From: Pararhodobacter sp.
GTDB taxonomy: Bacteria; Pseudomonadota; Alphaproteobacteria; Rhodobacterales; Rhodobacteraceae
Length of the DNA: 43,232 nucleotides
NCBI GenBank assembly: GCA_020832665.1
Contig: JAFIEG010000036.1
Coordinates: 1-43,232 of the forward strand
Reading direction: 5' to 3'
Numbering within the stretch: the stretch's first letter is position 1; each line of letters opens with the position of its first letter. The position numbers and the translations under genes were made by a program. This document shows, piece after piece, positions 1-7,715 of the stretch. The notes beneath the pieces were generated by a model that worked only from the letters and a program-made list of their open reading frames with translations, ran no database searches and was not told the origin of the DNA.

Positions 1-468
1 GCGGCAGAGGCCGAGGCGCGGGCTGCGGAAGAAGCGGCAGCGGCAGAGGCCGAGGCACAGGCGGCAGAGGAAGCGGCAGCGGCAGAGGCCGAAGCGCAGG
101 CTGCGGAAGAAGCGGCAACGGCAGAGGCCGAAGCTCGGGCGGCGGAAGAGGCTGCAGCGGCAGAGGCCGAAGCGCGGGCTGCGGAAGAGGCTGCAGCGGC
201 AGAGGCCGAAGCGCGGGCTGCGGAAGAAGCTGCGGCGGCAGAGGCCGAGGCGCAGGCGGCAGAGGAAGCGGCAGCGGCAGAGGCCGAAGCGCAGGCTGCG
301 GAAGAAGCGGCAACGGCAGAGGCCGAAGCTCGGGCGGCGGAAGAGGCTGCAGCGGCAGAGGCCGAAGCGCGGGCTGCGGAAGAGGCTGCAGCGGCAGAGG
401 CCGAAGCGCGGGCTGCGGAAGAAGCTGCGGCGGCAGAGGCCGAGGCGCAGGCGGCAGAGGAAGCGGCA
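1..468 (+). repeat. Nested tandem repeat: 39-bp unit inside a 195-bp super-unit
   Basis: Twelve consecutive 39-bp units encode the 13-residue unit A-A-E-A-E-A-(R/Q)-A-A-E-E-A-A. Units 2-6 (40-234) and units 7-11 (235-429) form two 195-bp blocks that differ at only one base, the A at 57 against G at 252. Unit 12 (430-468) begins a third block and then diverges. The repeat is in frame and lies wholly inside the OmpA-family gene. The array may continue upstream of the window. Confidence 0.95.
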
Positions 469-1605
469 GCGGCGGAAGCCGAAGCGCAGTCGGCCGAGGC
501 CGAAGCGCTTGCCGGGATCGATCTGGTCGATCCGACAGTTGCCGAAGATGACGAAGCGCCGGCAGCCGCGACGCCAGAGACGGCGGCCGCCCCCGAGGAG
601 GTGGTCGAGGAAACGCTCGACGCGCAGTCGATCCGCACCAGCGAGCAGGATTTCGCAACCGCCATCGGCGCTGCGGCAGACAGGGCCGCGCCGGGCAGCG
701 GGCGCAGCGGGCTGAGCAATCTCGAAACGGCGCTCCTGCTGGGCCTGGGTGCGATCGTTGTCGGATCGGTGCTGCGCAGTGGCGAGCGGGTGGTGGAGAA
801 TACGGGCGACCGCGTCGTGGTCGAGGGTCCGCGTGGCTTTGCTGTTTACAAGGATGACGACGCGCTCTTGCGTCAGCCGGGCGCGACGGTGCGCACGGAA
901 ACCTTTTCCGACGGGTCTTCACGCACCACGCTCGACCGGATTGACGGATCGCAGGTGGTAACGATCCGTGATTCGCGCGGGCGGGTGTTGCGTCGTGCCG
1001 CCCTCTATCCTGACGGCACGCAATACGAATTGTTCGACGATCTCGAACCGACGCCGGCAGTTGATGTGCGCGAGCTTCAGGCAAGGCGCCCGTCACGGCG
1101 CAGCCTGTCGGTGGCAGACAGCGATCTGATCACCTTGCGCGCGGCGATGCGCGAAGACATGGCCTATGACGTGGGCCGGACCTTCAGCCTGCGCCAGATT
1201 CGCGAGATCGAGCAGGTGCGAAGCCTTGTCCCGGCGATCGAGCTGGATACGATCACCTTCGCGACCGGCTCTGCCGCGATTCCCGCCGGGCAGTCGCGCA
1301 GCCTTGTTCGGCTGGGCATCCTGATCGAAGAGCTGCTGTTCGAGAACCCGCGCGAGATGTTCCTGATCGAAGGCCATACCGACGCGGTGGGGAGCGAAAG
1401 CTATAACCTTGCGCTGTCGGACCGGCGCGCGGAAACGGTGGCGCTTGCCCTGACCGAGGCTTTCCGCATCCCGCCTGAAAACCTGATCGTTCAGGGCTAT
1501 GGCGAATCCTTCCTCAGGGTGCAGACGCAGGCGGCAGAGCAACGCAACCGCCGCGCGACGGTGCGCAGGATCACCCCGCTGCTGCGCCAGATCGCGGCGA
1601 ACTGA
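1..1605 (+). CDS. OmpA-family envelope protein with Ala/Glu-rich repeat stalk (5' end missing)
   Basis: The frame is open from the first base of the window to a TGA at 1603-1605, so the N-terminus lies outside. The visible 534 residues are an Ala/Glu-rich repeat region (residues 1-156), an acidic linker, one hydrophobic segment (NLETALLLGLGAIVVGSVL, nt 718-774), a middle region rich in short beta-like stretches, and a C-terminal OmpA/MotB peptidoglycan-binding domain (nt about 1230-1590). The domain shows the motif GHTDAVGS, then YNLALSDRRAETV and a final NRRATVR. In this family the domain binds peptidoglycan noncovalently and ties the outer membrane or a trans-envelope complex to the wall. 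The GTG at 601 is internal and is not a credible start, because the repeat region upstream is in frame and coding. Which membrane holds the N-terminus cannot be judged here. No operon partner is visible downstream. Confidence 0.9.
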   Translation, partial: AAEAEARAAEEAAAAEAEAQAAEEAAAAEAEAQAAEEAATAEAEARAAEEAAAAEAEARAAEEAAAAEAEARAAEEAAAAEAEAQAAEEAAAAEAEAQAAEEAATAEAEARAAEEAAAAEAEARAAEEAAAAEAEARAAEEAAAAEAEAQAAEEAAAAEAEAQSAEAEALAGIDLVDPTVAEDDEAPAAATPETAAAPEEVVEETLDAQSIRTSEQDFATAIGAAADRAAPGSGRSGLSNLETALLLGLGAIVVGSVLRSGERVVENTGDRVVVEGPRGFAVYKDDDALLRQPGATVRTETFSDGSSRTTLDRIDGSQVVTIRDSRGRVLRRAALYPDGTQYELFDDLEPTPAVDVRELQARRPSRRSLSVADSDLITLRAAMREDMAYDVGRTFSLRQIREIEQVRSLVPAIELDTITFATGSAAIPAGQSRSLVRLGILIEELLFENPREMFLIEGHTDAVGSESYNLALSDRRAETVALALTEAFRIPPENLIVQGYGESFLRVQTQAAEQRNRRATVRRITPLLRQIAAN

Positions 1606-2156
1606 GAGCGCCCATCGGCAAAGGCTGGGCGCGCGGACCCGTGTATCGGTTTTCTGCGCGAGCCCTTTTGAAAGCGCGTATTTTGGGGAAGGGTTGGCGG
1701 AGTTGCTTGCTGGCTGAAATCGTCGAACCGCGCCCGAAACAAAGGCGTGCCGGGGCGCCCGGGTCGGGTTTGGCGCAAACCAGCGCGAGTGATGCGGCCA
1801 GTCCGGGAAGACGGCAGGGGTTGTCGATGAAGGGAACTCTCAAGCCATTCGGGCGGAATGCGCGATTGCCGGGTCCGAACAGGCGGAAGCTGGTTGAGGA
1901 AGCTGCGTTTCTGCGTCCGGGCAGATGCGCGAGGCGGCGTTGGACCGAATTCGACGCTCGGCCATGCTCAAGGTCACTACTTTGCAAATGGTGCTTCCTG
2001 CGCACCACCCCCATGCACCAATCGCGCTTTTCCAGGGCTTCGCGCGTACCGCAACCCCCGACGATCAGCACGCAGTGTCCACCCGGCTGCGCTGACACCA
2101 TGCGGTTAGTATGTTCTGCAACCAACATCAGCCGCGGGACCATCATGATCCCCAGC
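1606..2156. other. Gene-poor strip between the OmpA-family gene and an IS remnant
   Basis: I see no convincing gene here. Open frames exist on both strands but lack family resemblance, good ribosome binding sites and the strong third-position GC bias of the flanking genes. Base composition is more mixed than in the neighbouring genes. The minus frame ending near 1571 and the plus frame from 1641 overlap each other over almost their whole length, so at most one could be real. The strip probably consists of decayed sequence left by past insertion and deletion next to tRNA-Phe. Confidence 0.5.
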
Positions 2157-2267
2157 CATTATATCCCGCCAGCCGAAGCCGAAGCCAACTTCTATGCAGC
2201 TCTGGAAATTGAACCCATGGCTGCGTAACGAAGACAAATCAGCCTCCGGCAGACCCGGCGCGGTACA
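2157..2267 (+). mobile_element. IS3-family insertion sequence remnant: OrfB C-terminus and right terminal repeat
   Basis: The plus frame ending in TAA at 2226-2228 encodes YIPPAEAEANFYAALEIEP followed by MAA. This closely resembles the C-terminal tail of IS3-group OrfB transposases (the PPAEAEANFYAAL type). Twelve bases after the stop begins 2240-2267, whose reverse complement starts TGTACCGCGCCGGGT and ends in GCCGGAGGCTG, like the terminal inverted repeats of this IS group. No left end, OrfA or catalytic DDE region is present upstream, so only the right tip of the element survives. The boundary at 2157 is approximate. Recognition is from memory of the family and has not been searched. Confidence 0.7.
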
Positions 2268-2364
2268 CGTTGCTGGCTTTGGGGACGCCGTAGTTCCTTG
2301 CGAGTTGCTCGGCCGTGAAGAAGATGTTGGTAACGGAATTCTGTTCGTTCATTTGGGGCTCCAT
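2239..2364 (-). pseudogene. Short ORF apparently cut by the IS3 right end
   Basis: A minus-strand frame starts at ATG 2364 or, more likely, ATG 2352, which has GGAG six bases upstream. It reads MNEQNSVTNIFFTAEQLA, continues for about ten residues, then enters the IS terminal repeat, whose bases supply the last residues and the stop. This is what an IS insertion into the 5' part of a gene would leave. The remaining residues look like the start of a small DNA-binding protein, but I do not recognise the family. Its start overlaps the stop of the next upstream ORF in an ATGA arrangement. Confidence 0.3.
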
Positions 2365-2465
2365 ATCAGTAGCTCGGAGGACAGGCTGCGATGGGTCTTT
2401 CCGCATGGACAGACGAAGGTGCCGTTGGGATTTTCGTTCTGACTGAAGAAGCTTTTTCGGGTCAC
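2349..2465 (-). other. Possible 38-residue ORF with CPCGK motif
   Basis: The frame from GTG 2465 reads VTRKSFFSQNENPNGTFV, then CPCGKTHRS, and ends at TGA 2349-2351, which overlaps the ATG of the next ORF by four bases. The CxC pair followed by G-K-T-H recalls small zinc-binding proteins of phages and plasmids. No strong ribosome binding site precedes the GTG and the frame stays open upstream, so the true start is unknown. The ATGA coupling to the truncated ORF supports a former small operon. It could also be chance. Confidence 0.25.
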
Positions 2466-2583
2466 ATAGCGCCGCGTGCGACGTGGCTGGCTACCGCGTG
2501 CAAATTGTAGCCCCAGCGATGTTGGGCGAGCGAAGAGTGGCGCACGCCAGACTCAAAGACCCAATGGCTTCAATGCTTTGAAG

Positions 2584-2658
2584 TGGTGCCCGGGGGCGGA
2601 ATCGAACCACCGACACGAGGATTTTCAGTCCACTGCTCTACCCCTGAGCTACCCGGGC
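2584..2658 (-). tRNA. tRNA-Phe (anticodon GAA)
   Basis: Read on the minus strand, the sequence folds into a full cloverleaf. The acceptor stem GCCCGGG/CCCGGGC is perfect, the D stem is GCTC/GAGC, and the anticodon loop CTGAAAA carries GAA. The T stem GGTGG/CCGCC contains one G-U pair around the loop TTCGATT. The anticodon stem has one U-U mismatch. The discriminator base is A and CCA is encoded in the DNA (TGG at 2584-2586 on the plus strand). It stands alone. Its 3' end faces the gene-poor strip with the IS3 remnant. Confidence 0.97.
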
Positions 2659-2794
2659 ACGGGTGAGGGGCTTGCCCTCGGGTGGCCCGCTTCTTAGGCG
2701 AGCGCGCGCGGGGTGTCCAGAGGGATTTTTCGGGCTGCGGCGGCCGGGCCCGGAAAGGGGCGCATGGGCGCGTCCGGGGGCCGGGCGGGGGGCG

Positions 2795-3901
2795 TCAGTA
2801 TTGCGGTTTGGGCTCAGTGGCCAGTCGCGGCATCAGTGCCAGGCCGATACGGGCGACGATCACGGCCAGCACGATTCGCGCCAGATGGTGCAGCGTCACA
2901 TAGACGACCGCCAACTGCAGCGACAGCGCCACCAGTGACATCTCGCTGATGCCGCCTGGCGCGAAGGCCAGCAGAACCGCCGGCGCCGGCTCGCCCGTCG
3001 GCACCGCGAGCAGCATGGCGAAGATGCCGGCCAGGCCCAGCAAGGCGGCGACGCTGATCGCCGACAGCCACAGCGCCTGGAGCAGTTGCCGGCGGTCGAA
3101 ACCGCTGAAGCGCGCGCCCAGCGCCGTGCCCAACACGCCCTGGGTGAGAACCACCATCCAGCCCGGCGGTGCGGCCTCGGTCAGCCCGGCGACATGGGCG
3201 ATCGCGCTCAGCGCCAGTGGCCCGGCCAGCACCGCCGCCGGCAGCCGCAGCCGCGCCGCCCCCCACCAACCCAGCACCGCACAGGCGAGCAGGATTGACC
3301 CGTCGCGCGCATCCATTTGCCCTTCGCCGCCTGCCATCGCCAGCCCGGAGCTGCTGCCCACCGCCTGGCCCGAGAACAGCGCAAAGCCCAGCGGGATGAA
3401 CAGAATGCACAGGAACAGCCGCAGGAATTGCAGCATGATCAGCATGGGCATGGCGGCACCGGCTTTCTCGCCCAGATCCAGCGCTTCGATGAAGCCGCCG
3501 GGCATGGCCGCGAAGAAGGCGGTGCGCCCGTCGATACGCCCGAGACGACGGTAGAGCAGGAAGGACAGCGCATGCGCCAGCGGCACGAACAGCACCAGCC
3601 CCGCCAGGCTGATCCACCAGCGCGCGGCGTGGTCCAGGAAATCGGGCGGGAAATGTGCCCCGATCGCGACGCCGATTACCGGCACCAGCACGAAACGCCA
3701 TTTCTGCGGCACGGCGACGGGATGACCGAAGAGGCGCAGCCCGAAACCGGCGGCCAGGGCGGTGACCAGAAGCGAGCCGAAGAGCATGCCCAACGGCATG
3801 CCCGCCGCCAGCGCCAGCCCGCCGCCAAGCGCACCCAGCGCATAGGTGGCGGCGATGCCGCCGAACCGGAGCCCGGAGGAGAATTTTTTTAGATCCGGCA
3901 T
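2795..3901 (-). CDS. AbrB/AmoA-family integral membrane protein
   Basis: This 368-residue protein is almost entirely hydrophobic, with about ten predicted membrane segments in two similar halves. That is the layout of the family often mislabelled 'ammonia monooxygenase' or 'AbrB transcriptional regulator'. Each half carries a glycine-rich conserved patch: FFAAMPGGFIEALDLGEKAG in the first and LLAFAPGGISEMSLVALSL in the second. These paired PGG(I/F) motifs are diagnostic. The natural substrate is unknown, although some members were linked to resistance phenotypes. ATG 3901 (MPDLKKFSS) was chosen because the residues encoded upstream are proline/arginine-rich and arise from an intergenic repeat. 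No strong ribosome binding site is visible. The gene sits alone between tRNA-Phe and an intergenic repeat copy. Confidence 0.88.
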   Translation of the reverse strand: MPDLKKFSSGLRFGGIAATYALGALGGGLALAAGMPLGMLFGSLLVTALAAGFGLRLFGHPVAVPQKWRFVLVPVIGVAIGAHFPPDFLDHAARWWISLAGLVLFVPLAHALSFLLYRRLGRIDGRTAFFAAMPGGFIEALDLGEKAGAAMPMLIMLQFLRLFLCILFIPLGFALFSGQAVGSSSGLAMAGGEGQMDARDGSILLACAVLGWWGAARLRLPAAVLAGPLALSAIAHVAGLTEAAPPGWMVVLTQGVLGTALGARFSGFDRRQLLQALWLSAISVAALLGLAGIFAMLLAVPTGEPAPAVLLAFAPGGISEMSLVALSLQLAVVYVTLHHLARIVLAVIVARIGLALMPRLATEPKPQY

Positions 3902-3930
3902 GGGCAAGCCATTGGCCTTTCGTCGGGCAG

Positions 3931-4000
3931 TGCGGGGGGGCGCTGCCCCCCGTCGCCCTCGCCGGGCAACTCCCCCCGGCGGATTGCCGGCAAGATGAAA
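3931..4000 (+). repeat. Dispersed GC-rich intergenic repeat, copy 1
   Basis: The copy opens with a G-run hairpin built around GGCGCTGCCCCCC, continues through a variable middle to CTCCCCCCGG, and ends in GGCAAGATGAA. The same order of blocks recurs at 9283-9348, 15597-15713 (inverted) and 26781-26901. All copies lie between genes. Here it lies between the stop of the short-chain dehydrogenase gene and the start of the AbrB-type gene, both on the minus strand. Confidence 0.75.
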
Positions 4001-4043
4001 TGGCGCTGGAGGGGGGCGCCGCGATGCGCGGTGGCGGGGGCTG

Positions 4044-4811
4044 TCACATCTGCCCGCCCGCAATCTCGATGCACTGGCCGTTTACGCTTTCCGAACCGGG
4101 CAGGCACAACCACAGCGCCGCCGAGGCGACCTCGTCGGGGCGGATGAGGCGTTTGTGGCGGTTGGTCTTGACCATCATCGCCTGCGCCTCGTCCTGGCTG
4201 ATGCCGGCGCGGCTGGCGATCGATTCAGTGTTGCGGGTGACGATGTCGGTTTCGACATAGCCCGGGCAGAGCGCGTTGAAGGTCAGCCCCGAGCCCAGGA
4301 AATCCTCGGACAGGCCGCGCATCAGCCCGATCATGCCGTGCTTTGAGGCAGTATAGGCGGGCGCGCCCCTGAGCCCCTTAAGCCCGGCGACGGAGGCGAC
4401 GAAGATCATGCGCCCCCAGCCCTCGGCATGCATGCCGTTCAGGCAGGCCTGGGCGGTGAGCATGGCGCCGTCCAGGTTGATCGCCATCATGCGCCGCCAG
4501 AAGGCGAGGTCCATCTTGTGGATGGCCTTGCCCTCGGCGATGCCGGCATTGGGCACGCAGATGGTGACCGCGCCGCGCGCCGCGATGGCCGCTTCGCAGC
4601 CCGTGCGCAGGCTTTCCTCGTCGGCTACGTCCATCTGCAGCGGGTGCAGGCCCGGGAACTCGGCGGCAGCCGCTTCGAGCACGTCGAGGCGCCGGCCGGT
4701 GATGGTGACCGCTGCGCCGGCATCGGCAAGCGCGCGGGCGATGGCCAGGCCGATGCCGGTGCCGCCGCCGGTGATCAGGGCGTGGCGCCCGGCGAGGGGG
4801 GTATTGCTCAT
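4044..4811 (-). CDS. Short-chain dehydrogenase/reductase (SDR)
   Basis: The 255-residue protein is a classical SDR. The nucleotide-binding motif GGGTGIG is at residues 15-21, the NAG motif at 88-90 and the catalytic set at Asn112, Ser140, Tyr153 and Lys157 (YTASK). The fold binds NAD(P)H and oxidises or reduces a hydroxyl/keto group. Residues 10-40 suggest a preference for neither cofactor clearly. It resembles 3-hydroxyacyl-CoA and beta-hydroxy acid dehydrogenases, but the substrate cannot be fixed. ATG 4811 was chosen over ATG 4841 because AAGGAT lies at ribosome-binding distance before it and would be inside the coding region otherwise. It is divergent from the alcohol dehydrogenase gene at 4999, with a 187-bp shared upstream region. 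Confidence 0.92.
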   Translation of the reverse strand: MSNTPLAGRHALITGGGTGIGLAIARALADAGAAVTITGRRLDVLEAAAAEFPGLHPLQMDVADEESLRTGCEAAIAARGAVTICVPNAGIAEGKAIHKMDLAFWRRMMAINLDGAMLTAQACLNGMHAEGWGRMIFVASVAGLKGLRGAPAYTASKHGMIGLMRGLSEDFLGSGLTFNALCPGYVETDIVTRNTESIASRAGISQDEAQAMMVKTNRHKRLIRPDEVASAALWLCLPGSESVNGQCIEIAGGQM

Positions 4812-4998
4812 GTGATATCCTTCTTCACGCGTTTTGCGCAAAGCCTAGCGGGCAAGGTCGCGCTTGCCCAGATGTGCCGTGCTGCCGTGTCGTGACGTTG
4901 CGCGCCGGGGCAGGCGGTGGCTTGACCGCGGTTCGGGGGCGTGGCTTGCTGAGCGGGCAGGGGCCGGCGGAGGGCCCGTCAGGAGGGGAGTGGCAGTG

Positions 4999-6039
4999 AT
5001 GCGCGCGGCGGTCTTGCGGGAATACAATGCCGATCTGTCGATCGAGGCCGTGGCGGACCCGGTTTGCGAGCGCGACGGGGTGGTGTTGCGGGTGATGGCC
5101 TGCGGCATCTGCCGCTCGGACTGGCATGGCTGGGTGGGCGAGCATCCGCGCGTCAGGCCCGGGCAGATTCCGGGCCATGAATATTGCGGCGAGGTCGTCG
5201 AGGCCGGCCCCGATGCCGGCTGGGCGGTGGGCGAGCGGCTGATCGCGCCCTTCATCCTGGCCTGCGGGAAATGCGCCTATTGCCGCTCGGGGCATGCCAA
5301 TAACTGCACCGACCAGCGCCTGCCCGGTTTCAGCGAGCCGGGTGCCTGGGCGGAATACATCTCGGTGCCACGCGCGCATAATCTGGTGCGCCTGCCCGAG
5401 GGGATGGACCCGGTCACCGCCGCCGGGCTGGGCTGCCGGGTGACCACCGCCTGGCACGCGCTGACCGGCCGGGCGGCGCTGCAGGCGGGCGAGTGGCTGG
5501 CGGTGCATGGCACCGGCGGGATCGGGCTTTCCTGCCTGATCCTGGGCCGCGCGCTGGGGGCGCGGGTGGTCGTGGTGGATGTGGTGCCCGAAAAGCTGAG
5601 CCACGCGCTGGCGCTGGGTGCCGAGGCGGCGATCGATGCGCGCGAGGGCGATGTCGGCGAACGCATCCGTGCCGTGGCGGACGGGCAGGGGGTGCACGTG
5701 TCGGTCGAGGCGCTGGGGATCGAGGCGACGGTAAATGCCTCGCTCGACTGCCTGCGCCCGCTGGGGCGGCATGTGCAGGTGGGCATGCCGGTGGGGCATA
5801 CGGCGCGGATGATGGTGACCATGAGCGAGGTCTATCTGAAGAACCTGGCGCTTTTCGGCACGCGCGGCATGCCGGCCTGGCGCTACCCCGAATTGCTGGG
5901 GCTGATCGGCGCCGGGCGGGTGGATGTGTCGCCCCTGATCGCGCGGCGCGTGGGCTTGTCTGCTGTGTCGGACGAGTTGCGTGTCTTCAACGGGCCGGCG
6001 CCACCGGGGGTGGCGGTGATCGACGATTTTGCCGGCTGA
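4999..6039 (+). CDS. Zinc-dependent alcohol dehydrogenase (MDR superfamily)
   Basis: This 346-residue protein is a medium-chain zinc alcohol dehydrogenase. Catalytic zinc ligands are Cys38 (GICRSDWH), His60-Glu61 (GHEYCG) and Cys146. The structural zinc lobe is Cys89, Cys92, Cys95 and Cys103. The Rossmann glycine motif GTGGIG follows and a probable NAD-selecting aspartate ends the second strand (VVVVD). These features point to NAD-linked oxidation of an alcohol, but the substrate is not identifiable. AGGAGGGG at 4981-4988 precedes several possible starts. ATG 4999 (MRAAVLREY) matches the usual beginning of the family, with GTG 4996 as an alternative. It is transcribed divergently from the SDR at 4044-4811, which could act on the same substrate chain. 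Confidence 0.93.
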   Translation: MRAAVLREYNADLSIEAVADPVCERDGVVLRVMACGICRSDWHGWVGEHPRVRPGQIPGHEYCGEVVEAGPDAGWAVGERLIAPFILACGKCAYCRSGHANNCTDQRLPGFSEPGAWAEYISVPRAHNLVRLPEGMDPVTAAGLGCRVTTAWHALTGRAALQAGEWLAVHGTGGIGLSCLILGRALGARVVVVDVVPEKLSHALALGAEAAIDAREGDVGERIRAVADGQGVHVSVEALGIEATVNASLDCLRPLGRHVQVGMPVGHTARMMVTMSEVYLKNLALFGTRGMPAWRYPELLGLIGAGRVDVSPLIARRVGLSAVSDELRVFNGPAPPGVAVIDDFAG

Positions 6040-6070
6040 GCGCGTGGCGGCGGGGCTCCCGCGCCTTGTC

Positions 6071-6088
6071 GAGGCCCTGGCGGGCCTC
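6071..6088. other. Small perfect hairpin after the alcohol dehydrogenase
   Basis: GAGGCCC and GGGCCTC (7-bp arms) surround the loop TGGC, 32 bases after the stop codon. No T-run follows, so it would be at best a weak terminator or an mRNA 3'-end stabiliser. Confidence 0.35.
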
Positions 6089-6228
6089 TCCGCGGCTTGG
6101 GCCGGGCCGCGCGGCGGTGGCGCGTCTGCGACCGGGGCGCGGCTCCGGCCGCTGCGACAGGCGCCAGCATTGGCCGGCCGGGCTGGTCGGGAGCCCGGTT
6201 GCGACGGATTCGTCGTTACTGGACGGGT

Positions 6229-7392
6229 TCAGCGCGGGGCGTGGTTGCCGGCGATGGGCTGCGGCTTCATGTTGGTCATGCTGCGCCAGAGCCATTCCCA
6301 CGGTCCGACAAGGAAATGGCGGAACCACAGCTGCGCGAAGAGCAGGAGAAGCGCATAAAGCCCGGCCGCGACGGCCAGCACCGCCAGCGTGCCCAACTGG
6401 CCGATCAGCCCGAAACCCCAGCCATAAAAGATCAGCTGTCCGAAAACGGCCGACATCAGGTATCCGGTCAGCGTCATTCGCCCCAGCGGCGCAAGCAGCC
6501 AGCGCACGCCGCTGGCGGCCGGGCCGGCCAGCGCCGCACCGATCAGCAGCAGATAGCCCAGCGCCATGACCGGGCCTTGCAGGTTGAGAAGCGCCCAGAT
6601 TCCCTCGGCCTCGACCGCAAAGCGCAGCGCCAGCTTCATGAGCAGCCCGGCCAGCGTGAGCGCGAGCCCCAGCCCGAGCAGGCGCGCGCGGTTCTCGGCC
6701 AGCGCCAGCACCAGCCCGCTCTTGCCCGCGGCGAGACCCAGAAGGAACAGCCCCGAGAGCGTGAAAAGCCGTAGCACCAGCATGCTGTCGGCGCTTTCCG
6801 AGGCGTTCATGATCATGTGCCAGTTCTGGCGCAGCGTATCCGCGATTTGCGGCGAGGCATAGGCATCGAGGCTGTCGAGATGGCCGCGCGGCACCGGTGC
6901 TGGCGCGCCGTAACCGCCAAGCGCCAGCGTCAGCGGTGCGGCCAGGATCAGTGCCAGCGCCAGCGCGGTGATCAGCCGTGTGGGGAGGCGTGCGGCGAGC
7001 GGCAGGATCAGGCCGAGCAGGGCATAGGTCATCAGGATATCGGCCCAGAACAGGAACAGCGCGTTGAACAGCCCAATCAGGAACAGTGTTCCCAGCCGGC
7101 GGATGAACCGGCGCCCGGGCCGTTCATCGGCGGCAAGCGCCTTGTTCAGGATGATGCTGAAGCTGAAGCCGAACATGAAGGAAAACGCCGCCAGCGCCTT
7201 TCCATCGACGAAAATGCGCAGGAAGGCCCAGACCATGTGGTCAAAGGTGCCGAGCATCTCGGCGCGCATTTCGGGGGTCAGATAGGCCAGTCCCGAAAAG
7301 GTCATCATGTTCATGGCGATGACGCCGGCCAGGGCCACGGCGCGCAACGAGTCGATCAGGGCATGGCGGTCTTGTTTTGTCTGTTCAGCCAT
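6229..7392 (-). CDS. DUF418-domain integral membrane protein
   Basis: The 387-residue protein has about nine or ten hydrophobic segments and starts MAEQTKQDRHALIDSLRAVA, the usual opening of YeiB-like proteins. The C-terminal third carries the DUF418 block: APLGRMTLTGYLMSAVFGQL, then a YGWGFGLIG segment and a final FRHFLVGPWEWLWRSMT. The family is widespread in bacteria, located in the inner membrane and of unknown function. It is distantly related in topology to acyltransferase membrane proteins. No ribosome binding site consensus is obvious, but the start matches the family. It lies downstream of glpK on the same strand with a 323-bp gap and a possible terminator between, so co-transcription is doubtful. 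Confidence 0.9.
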   Translation of the reverse strand: MAEQTKQDRHALIDSLRAVALAGVIAMNMMTFSGLAYLTPEMRAEMLGTFDHMVWAFLRIFVDGKALAAFSFMFGFSFSIILNKALAADERPGRRFIRRLGTLFLIGLFNALFLFWADILMTYALLGLILPLAARLPTRLITALALALILAAPLTLALGGYGAPAPVPRGHLDSLDAYASPQIADTLRQNWHMIMNASESADSMLVLRLFTLSGLFLLGLAAGKSGLVLALAENRARLLGLGLALTLAGLLMKLALRFAVEAEGIWALLNLQGPVMALGYLLLIGAALAGPAASGVRWLLAPLGRMTLTGYLMSAVFGQLIFYGWGFGLIGQLGTLAVLAVAAGLYALLLLFAQLWFRHFLVGPWEWLWRSMTNMKPQPIAGNHAPR

Positions 7393-7715
7393 GCCGTCAC
7401 CTGCTTTCCGATCTCCTTGCGCCTACCGTGTCGTCCCAAATGCGAGGATCTACCGCACCCACTTCGGCGCGCAGGCGCGGTTCTGTTGCAATTCCAATAT
7501 TGGCTCTCGCGTGCAGGGTGTCCAGCAACCGGCCCCGGCGCCGGCAAAAACATGCTCAATTTCCGTTCACGGCCTTGTGATCGGGGCTTTGCGGCAGGGG
7601 CTGGGGTGGCGGAGTGAACCCCGCCCAGCGGGGTTTATGGAGGCGCCGGGAGATGCCCGATCCGGCAGGCGGCGGTTACGGCCCAAGCCTGGCGGTTCTT
7701 CCGCAAAATAACTGA
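7393..7715. other. Intergenic region between the DUF418 gene and glpK
   Basis: No gene is supported in these 323 bases. It holds the upstream region of the DUF418 gene, including a perfect palindrome CCAATATTGG at 7494-7503 about 100 bases before its start, and a strong hairpin at 7617-7635 that may end the glpK transcript. Confidence 0.6.
7617..7635 (-). terminator. Probable glpK terminator hairpin
   Basis: AACCCCGC and GCGGGGTT form an 8-bp perfect stem around CCA, about 80 bases downstream of the glpK stop on the minus strand. The following bases on that strand (TTCACTCC) are only weakly T-rich, so efficiency is uncertain. Confidence 0.45.

Noticed and set aside
1-468. CRISPR array
   Set aside because: The direct repeats abut without unique spacers, are in frame and encode protein, so they are coding tandem repeats. 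No cas genes are present.
1641-2228. Full-length transposase from the frame that ends in the IS3 tail
   Set aside because: Only the last 24 or so residues resemble OrfB. Upstream there is no DDE catalytic motif, so the frame is mostly chance.
2476-2697. Plus-strand ORF containing WCPGAESNHRHEDFQSTALP
   Set aside because: This peptide is the antisense translation of the tRNA-Phe gene, a well-known annotation artefact.
2795-3901. Ammonia monooxygenase or AbrB DNA-binding regulator
   Set aside because: These are common misannotations of the family. The protein is almost entirely membrane-embedded and has no AbrB DNA-binding fold or copper site.
6071-6088. Rho-independent terminator of the alcohol dehydrogenase
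   Set aside because: The stem is perfect but no T-run follows, so it is listed only as a hairpin.
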